DNA from: an uncultured Acholeplasmataceae bacterium
GTDB taxonomy: Bacteria; Bacillota_I; Bacilli_A; RF39; UBA660
DNA: 5,649 nucleotides
Direction: 5' to 3'
Assembly: GCA_905203475.1 (NCBI GenBank)
Contig: CAJKWD010000047.1
Span: forward strand, 1 to 5,649
Shown here one piece after another: positions 1 to 4,246 of the stretch. A model generated the notes under the pieces. The model ran no database searches. It was not told the origin of the DNA and worked only from the letters and a program-made list of their open reading frames with translations. The position numbers and the translations under genes were made by a program. Each line of letters starts with the position of its first letter. Position 1 is the first letter of the stretch.

Positions 1-5
1 CTCAT
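1..5 (-). CDS. Probable start of a gene leaving the window at the left edge
   Basis: On the minus strand an ATG lies at 5-3, followed by only two more bases before the window ends. It is preceded by AGGTG with a 6-nt gap, the same type of ribosome binding site used by divIVA and by the plus-strand gene at 1997. A good promoter (131-160) and a leader with a terminator-like hairpin (61-90) lie upstream in the same orientation. Nothing can be said about the product. The call rests only on the ATG, its binding site and the upstream signals. Confidence 0.4.
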
Positions 6-60
6 ATCTATCACCTAGTCTCCTACTGTTTACATTTTAACACATTTTCATTTCTCTTAC

Positions 61-90
61 AACAAAAAAACACCTAGCCTAAGCTAAGTG
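61..90 (-). terminator. Rho-independent terminator or attenuator in a short leader
   Basis: Read on the minus strand, CACTTAGC and GCTAGGTG (83-90 and 71-78) form an 8-bp stem with one G-T wobble and a TTAG loop. Seven consecutive T (64-70) follow directly. The wobble pairs only on the minus strand (it is a C-A mismatch on the plus strand), so the orientation is clear. It lies about 35 nt downstream of the predicted transcription start and about 60 nt before the probable start codon at 5. It therefore ends either a roughly 60-nt small RNA or an attenuated leader. The upstream arm can also pair with CTAAGTG (minus strand of 108-114), which would disrupt the terminator. Confidence 0.7.
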
Positions 91-130
91 ATTCACATAT
101 TAGTGGACACTTAGTAAGTATCCCTCTTAC

Positions 131-160
131 ATTATATAATAAACTATATTCATTTGTAAA
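131..160 (-). promoter_or_regulatory. Sigma-A-type promoter for a leader RNA
   Basis: On the minus strand the -35 is TTTACA (160-155) and the -10 is TATAAT (136-131), with an 18-bp spacer. Transcription should start near 124 in a GGGA context. The only downstream elements in the window are the hairpin terminator at 61-90 and the probable start codon at 5. The promoter lies just past the terminator of the pilin gene at 181-1068, so it starts a new unit. Confidence 0.6.
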
Positions 161-162
161 TA

Positions 163-182
163 AAAGTACCAATTGGTACTTT
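163..182 (-). terminator. Terminator of the Ig-domain pilin gene
   Basis: A perfect inverted repeat has arms AAAGTACC and GGTACTTT (163-170, 175-182) and an AATT loop. On the minus strand TTATTT follows. It overlaps the stop codon (183-181) of the pilin-like gene, as several other terminators in this window do with their genes. Confidence 0.65.
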
Positions 183-1068
183 AAACAACTTTTACTGTAA
201 GAATGAGCGCAGTATCATTTTTCGCATTATCAGTTGCTAGATAAGTAATTGTATATGTTCCTGGCTTAGCTGTATTTACACTACCACTTGTTGTTGCTTT
301 AATACTAATACCACTATTATCTGTTACAGTAGCAGTTGGAACAACAAAATTAGAACCTTTTGTTACTTGTATTGTTTGACTTTTATTACTTCCTAATACA
401 GTAATAACTGGTGGTGTTGTATCGACAACTGTTAATGTCATTGTATAATTTCTACTATAACCAGTACTTGTATCAGAAGCTGAATATGTAAGTGTATATA
501 CTTGTCGTAATGTATTTGTCGTAATTGATGTTACTGTTTTTCCATTTGTTTTAATAACTGGTCCAGTTACAGGGAGAGATACTCCAGATGCACTCGTTGC
601 AGTTACTTTTGGTAATTTGTAGGTTGTATTAATTTCTACCTTTTGATTATCTCCACCATCAATATGAATAACAGGCAGTAATGAATCCGTAAAATCACTA
701 CAATCTTTTTCTAGATATTCATAACTATACTGATTTTTACCATAAGAAATACGTACACATCCATGCATTTCTTCTTCTGTTCTCGGATCTTTCAATTTAT
801 CACTATCAATCAGTCCATCACTTGACAATTCATTTAGTGATAAATAATATGGTGGATCTTGATCTTTTTTTGGAATCATATCTGAATTTTTTAGTGCCCA
901 ATCTTTACTTGTCTTAATGATTAAATTCACTTGTTCACGATATAATCTCTGCTTATTTCTACTTAAAAGACTTGATACTGCCGGTACTGTCGCTAATAAT
1001 ATAAAAGCTAAAATAACTAATACTGCTAATAATTCAATGAGTGTAAATCCCTTTTTATTCTGTTTCAT
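181..1068 (-). CDS. Prepilin-like protein with two C-terminal Ig-like domains
   Basis: A predicted 295-residue surface protein. The N-terminus MKQNKKG/FTLIELLAVL is a type IV prepilin leader: a short basic leader, a Gly before the predicted PilD-type cleavage site (after G7), Phe +1, Glu +5, and a hydrophobic helix to about residue 35. Residues 36-125 resemble the globular part of the smaller pilin at 3794-4171, with a shared 'L..L...G.i......dP.T' stretch. Two tandem beta-rich repeats follow at about 132-217 and 220-295. Both have the pattern P-V-I...V.....Y.LP.VTAT...GTYT.TY.A.D, as in bacterial surface Ig-like (DUF5011/HYR-like) domains. I chose the start at 1068 because AGGAG lies 7 nt upstream; an in-frame TTG at 1092 has no binding site and lies upstream of the predicted transcription start. 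The gene has its own promoter and terminator. No pilus assembly gene is nearby, so a minor pilin or pilus-tip adhesin role is inferred. Confidence 0.85.
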   Translation of the reverse strand: MKQNKKGFTLIELLAVLVILAFILLATVPAVSSLLSRNKQRLYREQVNLIIKTSKDWALKNSDMIPKKDQDPPYYLSLNELSSDGLIDSDKLKDPRTEEEMHGCVRISYGKNQYSYEYLEKDCSDFTDSLLPVIHIDGGDNQKVEINTTYKLPKVTATSASGVSLPVTGPVIKTNGKTVTSITTNTLRQVYTLTYSASDTSTGYSRNYTMTLTVVDTTPPVITVLGSNKSQTIQVTKGSNFVVPTATVTDNSGISIKATTSGSVNTAKPGTYTITYLATDNAKNDTALILTVKVV

Positions 1069-1091
1069 ATCATCACTCCTATGATACTTCA

Positions 1092-1120
1092 ATCATAGCA
1101 TGAACTAAATTTTCAGTCAA
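1092..1120 (-). promoter_or_regulatory. Promoter of the Ig-domain pilin gene
   Basis: On the minus strand the -35 is TTGACT (1120-1115) and the -10 is TATGAT (1097-1092), with a 17-bp spacer. A TGC immediately before the -10 makes it an extended -10. The predicted start near 1085 gives a leader of only about 17 nt carrying AGGAG at 1080-1076. A small inverted repeat (ATGAT/ATCAT, 1081-1096) overlaps the -10 and start point; its meaning is unknown. Confidence 0.65.
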
Positions 1121-1142
1121 TTACAAATAGAAATTGTACTAC

Positions 1143-1175
1143 AAAAAAAGAAAAGATATTTAAATTTTCTTTTCT
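1143..1175 (-). terminator. AT-rich terminator of sigK
   Basis: On the minus strand AGAAAAGA (1175-1168) and TCTTTTCT (1156-1149) form an 8-bp stem with an 11-nt loop containing the stop codon. Seven T (1149-1143) follow. The stem has few G-C pairs, so efficiency is uncertain, but the stem and T-tract together are convincing. It separates sigK from the pilin gene downstream. Confidence 0.55.
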
Positions 1176-1855
1176 TTCATAAATTCTCTTAATAATTTCG
1201 TAAGTGCTCTTTTTTCAATGCGCGATACATAACTTCTCGATATGCCTAATTCTTTCGCAATCTCTTTTTGGGTTGTCTCTTTTTGATTATTTAAACCATA
1301 ACGTTTTATTACAATTTCTCGTTCTCTTGGGGTTAAAACATCAAAATATTTCTTTAATAATTTCATATTTGTCTGTTTATATAGATCAAGAGCAAAGTCT
1401 GGTTTTGGTGTTTTTAAAATATCTAGAAATGTAATTTCATTTCCATCTTTATCAAATCCAATTCCTTCATTAATTGACACATTTTTACTATTCTTTTTAT
1501 CACTACGAAAATACATCAGAATCTCATTTTCAATACATCTAGCACAATAAGTAGTAATTCTAGTTCCCTTCTTATAGGAATAACTATCTACTCCTTTAAT
1601 TAATCCAATGGTTCCAATACTGATTAAATCATCAATATCTTCTTTCCTATGATCATATTTTTTTACAATATGAGCTACCAAACGTAAGTTGTGTTCAATG
1701 AGTTGATTTCTCGCCTCTTTATCTCCCATTTGTGCTTTCTTAACATACATTTCCTCTTCTTCTTTAGACAGTGGGTCAGGAAATACTTGATTAGAATAAG
1801 CACCAGTAAATAAATAAAAATCCTGAAATAATAATCGAAACAGCTTTTTAAACAT
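1160..1855 (-). CDS. sigK: RNA polymerase sporulation sigma factor pro-sigma-K
   Basis: 231 residues, close to the usual sigma-K length. The stretch IEHNLRLVAHIVKKY, then DLISIGTIGLIKG, TYCARCIENEILM and finally KELGISRSYVSRIEKRAL follows Bacillus sigma-K almost word for word. Region 2 (core binding and -10 recognition) spans about 47-117, and region 4 spans 166-225 with its helix-turn-helix at about 194-215. The first 19 or so residues (MFKKLFRLLFQ...FTGA) are hydrophobic and amphipathic. They align with the pro-sequence that SpoIVFB removes in B. subtilis, placing cleavage near A19-Y20 (inference). In sporulating Bacilli the mature factor directs late mother-cell genes for coat, cortex and lysis. 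The gene is uninterrupted, with no skin-like element. GGAG lies 8 nt before the ATG. It is transcribed divergently from the unrecognised gene at 1997. Confidence 0.95.
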   Translation of the reverse strand: MFKKLFRLLFQDFYLFTGAYSNQVFPDPLSKEEEEMYVKKAQMGDKEARNQLIEHNLRLVAHIVKKYDHRKEDIDDLISIGTIGLIKGVDSYSYKKGTRITTYCARCIENEILMYFRSDKKNSKNVSINEGIGFDKDGNEITFLDILKTPKPDFALDLYKQTNMKLLKKYFDVLTPREREIVIKRYGLNNQKETTQKEIAKELGISRSYVSRIEKRALTKLLREFMKEKKI

Positions 1856-1883
1856 AAATCACTCTCCACTGTCATTTTATGTT

Positions 1884-1912
1884 TTTGTATGTCTTTCATT
1901 ACACACTTACTT
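1884..1912 (-). promoter_or_regulatory. Possible sigma-E-type promoter of sigK
   Basis: On the minus strand CATACAAA (1891-1884) resembles the sigma-E -10 consensus, and the start codon lies about 30 nt downstream. The -35 at the expected distance (AAGTAAG, 1912-1906) fits poorly. In B. subtilis sigK is transcribed by sigma-E with SpoIIID, which is the only reason to favour this site. No good sigma-A promoter was seen for sigK. Confidence 0.25.
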
Positions 1913-1935
1913 GACATAATACATCTTTAAAGTGA

Positions 1936-1964
1936 TTGAAAACAAATACAAAACATGTTATATT
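1936..1964 (+). promoter_or_regulatory. Sigma-A-type promoter of the gene at 1997
   Basis: The -35 is TTGAAA (1936-1941) and the -10 is TATATT (1959-1964), with a 17-bp spacer and an extended TGT before the -10. Transcription should begin near 1971, leaving a 26-nt leader with AGGTG (1985-1989) placed 7 nt before the ATG. This suggests vegetative expression, unlike the divergent sigK. Confidence 0.65.
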
Positions 1965-1996
1965 GAGCATAGAATATAGTAGGTAGGTGTATTTTT

Positions 1997-2776
1997 ATGA
2001 GGACAATTGCAGTTATTTATTATCCAGCAATTCATTATGCAGTGAAACAGTTAGATCAAACATTAAAACAGCAAGAACGAATTCAAAAACATCCAATTAA
2101 ACCATGTAATTTATGGTTACCTTTTGATTTTCATTTATATGATGAAGGGCTTTCCTATTTTCCTGATAAAGATGAATTAACAAACGAAGATATTCAATAT
2201 CTTGCCCATCATCAATTTGCTTGGCTTGCCGATTATTTTGAGTTTGATGCATTTAAAAATTTAGAAAATATTATAGCCAATCGTGGATACATCTTTACAA
2301 AACTTAAAAATATATTTCCTAATTATTCTAATCAACAAATTAAATGGTTAGAACAAGAAAACTTTCATTGGATTCACAATGAACAAGAAAGGAATCATGT
2401 GAAACAAATTTACAATGACATTAGAAAAGAATGGTCTGAATTATTAAGACAAGATACGAGAACAAAATTAGAACAATCACAAGATCTTATGATTGTCAGT
2501 TTTGATTCCTCTAAAACATATATTGACTTATTTGATATCTTACAAAATAAAAATTGTTACTTTATTGAACCTATAACAAATACTTATCAAAGTGGAATTA
2601 ATCAATTAACAGAACAATATCGTTATTTACATCGCTTTGAACCAGGTGTAAATAACGCATATCAACCATATGAAGAAAACATTGAAGAAAAAGAATATGT
2701 AGAAGAACCAGAACAAACTCCATGGATTACCGCTCAAAGCCAAGGAAATCAAAAGAAAATAGCACATCGTTTATGA
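1997..2776 (+). CDS. Unrecognised 259-residue protein, divergent from sigK
   Basis: I do not recognise this family. The protein has no signal peptide and no membrane segment, so it is probably cytoplasmic. It begins MRTIAVIYYPAIHYAVKQLD and is rich in aromatic residues, Gln, Asn and His. A segment around 65-80 (YLAHHQFAWLADYFEFD) and one around 110-130 (QQIKWLEQENFHWIHNEQE) look helical. Residues 160-195 (QDLMIVSFDSSKTYIDLFDIL and after) could form an alternating strand-helix core. The tail from about residue 225 is acidic and low in complexity (EENIEEKEYVEEPEQ), ending in a basic KKIAHRL, and is probably disordered. It is the only plus-strand gene in the window, has its own vegetative-type promoter, and converges on divIVA with only 8 bp between stop codons. 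Codon use matches its neighbours. The clear promoter and AGGTG binding site support a real gene; function is unknown. Confidence 0.8.
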   Translation: MRTIAVIYYPAIHYAVKQLDQTLKQQERIQKHPIKPCNLWLPFDFHLYDEGLSYFPDKDELTNEDIQYLAHHQFAWLADYFEFDAFKNLENIIANRGYIFTKLKNIFPNYSNQQIKWLEQENFHWIHNEQERNHVKQIYNDIRKEWSELLRQDTRTKLEQSQDLMIVSFDSSKTYIDLFDILQNKNCYFIEPITNTYQSGINQLTEQYRYLHRFEPGVNNAYQPYEENIEEKEYVEEPEQTPWITAQSQGNQKKIAHRL

Positions 2777-2786
2777 TGTGCTATTT
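2757..2786. terminator. Bidirectional terminator shared by two convergent genes
   Basis: A perfect 12-bp stem (2757-2768 with 2775-2786) has a 6-nt loop (GTTTAT). It contains the TGA of the plus-strand gene (2774-2776) and the first bases of the divIVA TAA (2787-2785). On the minus strand the stem runs into TTTTCTTTT, a good U-tract for ending divIVA. On the plus strand the T-rich tail (ATTTAAATATTTA) is weaker. Confidence 0.8.
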
Positions 2787-3243
2787 AAATATTTACTTGA
2801 TCTATTTCTTCTACTACTTCTAATTGAGCTTCTATAATTTCTTTTACACGTCGTTTAAATATTTTCATATTGCGATTTAATCTAGCTGCTTCATCTTCCG
2901 CTTTTTCTGCTTTTAATAGTGCTTCATTGACAATACGATTCGCATTCTTCTTCGCATCACTTAAAATCACTTCTGCTTCTTGATGAGCACTAGCACGCAT
3001 TTGGTCTGAAGTTTTTTGAGCCATTACAATTGCTCGATTCAAAGTACCTTCTACTTTTTCATATTGTTCCAACTTTTGCACTAAACGACGATTTTCTTGT
3101 TCAAAATGCTCTAATTCTTTAATTCGAGCATCTTTTTCTTTATTTTCTTTTACAATCTGTTCTACTTGCTGAATTACTTGATCAAGAAAATGATTGACCT
3201 CATCAGGATCATAGCCACGAAGTGTTCTATTAAACTTTTCCAT
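2785..3243 (-). CDS. divIVA: DivIVA cell-pole and septum scaffold protein
   Basis: 152 residues. FNRTLRGYDPDEVNHFLDQV (4-23) matches the DivIVA N-terminal membrane-binding motif, and nearly all the rest is coiled coil. Conserved blocks are LNRAIVMAQ (68-76), EAEVILSDAKKNANRIVNEAL (89-109) and the C-terminal KEIIEAQLEVV (134-144). DivIVA binds negatively curved membrane at the septum and poles and organises division and sporulation partners. Compared with B. subtilis, the protein lacks about nine N-terminal residues (the LTPxDI segment), and the membrane-inserting Phe17 is replaced by Leu8, next to the conserved Arg9. The start is secure: AGAGGTG lies a few nt upstream and an in-frame TGA lies two codons before the ATG. 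It follows sepF after 32 bp, presumably in one operon. Confidence 0.93.
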   Translation of the reverse strand: MEKFNRTLRGYDPDEVNHFLDQVIQQVEQIVKENKEKDARIKELEHFEQENRRLVQKLEQYEKVEGTLNRAIVMAQKTSDQMRASAHQEAEVILSDAKKNANRIVNEALLKAEKAEDEAARLNRNMKIFKRRVKEIIEAQLEVVEEIDQVNI

Positions 3244-3275
3244 AATTCACCTCTTAGCTTTCACGAATGTACTCC

Positions 3276-3692
3276 CTACCATTCGATATTTATATCATTG
3301 TTATCATGTATGTCTTTTCCTTCAGTATCCTCTGTAATCTTCCCTTGTACATTTACATTATTTGGTGTACATAAAAAGATTCCTCCACCTACTTTTTGTA
3401 AATCTCCACCAATCGCATATACAGTTCCACTTAAAAAATCAATAATTCTTTTGGCTTGGTCACTCGTCACACGTTTCAAATTTACGACAACAGGATTTCT
3501 GTGTTTTAAATGATCTACAATTTGTTGCGACTCAGAATATGCACGTGGCTCCATTAGAATCATCTTAGTACCACCATTATTTTCTGCTAATGCTTCTTCT
3601 GGAGAAGTCAAATAATATGGATTGTCATTATCTACACTAGTTTCAATTTCATCCTCTGGACCATCAATCCATTTTTTTAAACTAAATCCCAC
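3276..3692 (-). CDS. sepF: SepF, cell-division protein that links FtsZ to the membrane
   Basis: 138 residues from a GTG start. The N-terminus MGFSLKKWID is a short amphipathic helix of the type by which SepF binds the membrane. A variable acidic linker (11-42) follows. The conserved core (43-117) contains MILMEPRAYSESQQIVDHL, VVVNLKRV, DQAKRIIDFLSGTVYAIGGD and GIFLCTP, all hallmarks of the FtsZ-binding domain that assembles into rings. I chose the GTG because AGGAGG sits 7 nt before it. An in-frame ATG at 3749 has no binding site and would put an unlikely hydrophilic extension before the membrane helix. The tail (118-138) is acidic and disordered. divIVA follows directly; ylmG and ylmH, which separate the two genes in B. 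subtilis, are absent. Confidence 0.93.
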   Translation of the reverse strand: MGFSLKKWIDGPEDEIETSVDNDNPYYLTSPEEALAENNGGTKMILMEPRAYSESQQIVDHLKHRNPVVVNLKRVTSDQAKRIIDFLSGTVYAIGGDLQKVGGGIFLCTPNNVNVQGKITEDTEGKDIHDNNDINIEW

Positions 3693-3765
3693 ACTAATTC
3701 CTCCTTGTTTATCCTTGGAAACTTTACATAGCTCCATACTATACTTCATTTTAACACAAATATAT

Positions 3766-3786
3766 GAAAAAGGGAATAACTTTTTC
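3766..3786 (-). terminator. Weak hairpin after the small pilin gene
   Basis: GAAAAAG and CTTTTTC (3766-3772, 3780-3786) form a 7-bp stem with a 7-nt loop, 8 bp past the pilin stop codon. There is no separate T-run beyond the stem on the minus strand. It may reduce read-through into sepF, but this is uncertain. Confidence 0.35.
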
Positions 3787-3793
3787 TAATTTT

Positions 3794-4171
3794 CTATTCT
3801 TGATCTTCTATTGTTGATTCTACAATGGTATATTGAATATCTCCATTATTATTTGAAATACGAATTTCCATTGTATCAGCAAATAATTTTTTTGTTTCTG
3901 GATTTGTAATATCTTCTTCTACAAATCCTTCATCTTTTAAATCGCGTAATGTAATTGTTTTAGAACTTCCTGCACTTGGTAAATTACCAATGTTTTTAGC
4001 TCCATATGATTTTGCTCCATCAATAATTACATCTAACTGTCTATCATAAGAACTTTCTCTGCTCTCTTTTAAAGTACTGGTAATAACTGGCATAGTAATT
4101 GCAGTAATTACTGCTAATACTACTAAAACAGCTAATAACTCAACCATAGTAAATCCGTTTTTATTCTTCAT
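3794..4171 (-). CDS. Small type IV pilin-like protein
   Basis: 125 residues. MKNKNG/FTMVELLAVLVVLAVITAI is a textbook prepilin N-terminus: a six-residue basic leader, Gly before the predicted cleavage, Phe +1, Glu +5, and a hydrophobic helix to about residue 33. The globular part (34-125) is short and resembles the corresponding part of the Ig-domain pilin at 181-1068, but there is no Ig domain here. The shared stretch is T-L-x-x-L-x-x-x-G followed by N-P-E-T. There are no Cys residues. I chose the ATG at 4171: AGAGG lies 9 nt upstream, while the in-frame ATG at 4180 abuts that site. It lies 73 bp downstream of the candidate variable gene, with a hairpin and a probable promoter between. It could be a major or minor pilin, or a pseudopilin of a type II-like or competence-like system. 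Confidence 0.88.
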   Translation of the reverse strand: MKNKNGFTMVELLAVLVVLAVITAITMPVITSTLKESRESSYDRQLDVIIDGAKSYGAKNIGNLPSAGSSKTITLRDLKDEGFVEEDITNPETKKLFADTMEIRISNNNGDIQYTIVESTIEDQE

Positions 4172-4191
4172 ATTTATCATCCTCTAGTGTC

Positions 4192-4220
4192 ATTATAAAC
4201 AAATTTTGGAATAAATGCAA
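4192..4220 (-). promoter_or_regulatory. Probable promoter of the small pilin gene
   Basis: On the minus strand a perfect -10, TATAAT (4197-4192), stands 17 bp from a poor -35, TTGCAT (4220-4215). The predicted start near 4185 would give a leader of about 15 nt beginning at or next to the AGAGG ribosome binding site, similar to the short leader of the other pilin gene. The upstream hairpin at 4222-4246 ends just before the -35. Confidence 0.45.
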
Positions 4221-4221
4221 C

Positions 4222-4246
4222 AGAAACAGGCCAACTACCTGTTTCT
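4222..4246 (-). terminator. Inverted repeat after the candidate variable gene
   Basis: AGAAACAGG and CCTGTTTCT (4222-4230, 4238-4246) form a perfect 9-bp stem with a 7-nt loop, overlapping the stop codon (4247-4245). On the minus strand it is followed by GTTGCATTTATT, a poor U-tract, so termination may be weak. An alternative role is the hairpin or cruciform found downstream of DGR variable regions. It lies about 75 bp past the GC-rich 3' end of the candidate variable region, farther than in the Bordetella phage example, and its loop is longer than four nt. Confidence 0.5.

Noticed and set aside
111..140. Plus-strand promoter using TATAAT at 135-140
   Set aside because: The -10 is part of a palindromic ATTATATAAT, but the plus strand has no -35 at the right distance and no plus-strand gene follows.
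1204..1434. Plus-strand open frame of 76 codons opposite sigK
   Set aside because: It lies wholly antisense to the well-supported sigK region 4, has no ribosome binding site and gives a low-complexity hydrophobic product. It is a shadow of sigK.
1675..1917. Minus-strand open frame of 80 codons overlapping the 5' end of sigK
   Set aside because: It is another frame over the sigK start, with no recognisable protein and no ribosome binding site.
3166..3513. Plus-strand open frame of 115 codons
   Set aside because: It is antisense to both divIVA and sepF, which are secure. Its composition is what the opposite strand of those genes would produce.
3693..3749. N-terminal extension of SepF from the ATG at 3749
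   Set aside because: There is no ribosome binding site upstream of that ATG. AGGAGG stands 7 nt before the GTG at 3692, and the protein from there begins with the expected amphipathic membrane helix.
3700..3793. Sigma-A promoter for sepF
   Set aside because: TATAGT and TAAAAT occur as possible -10 boxes on the minus strand, but neither has an acceptable -35 at 16-18 bp. A promoter is expected here because of the gap after the pilin gene, but I cannot place it.
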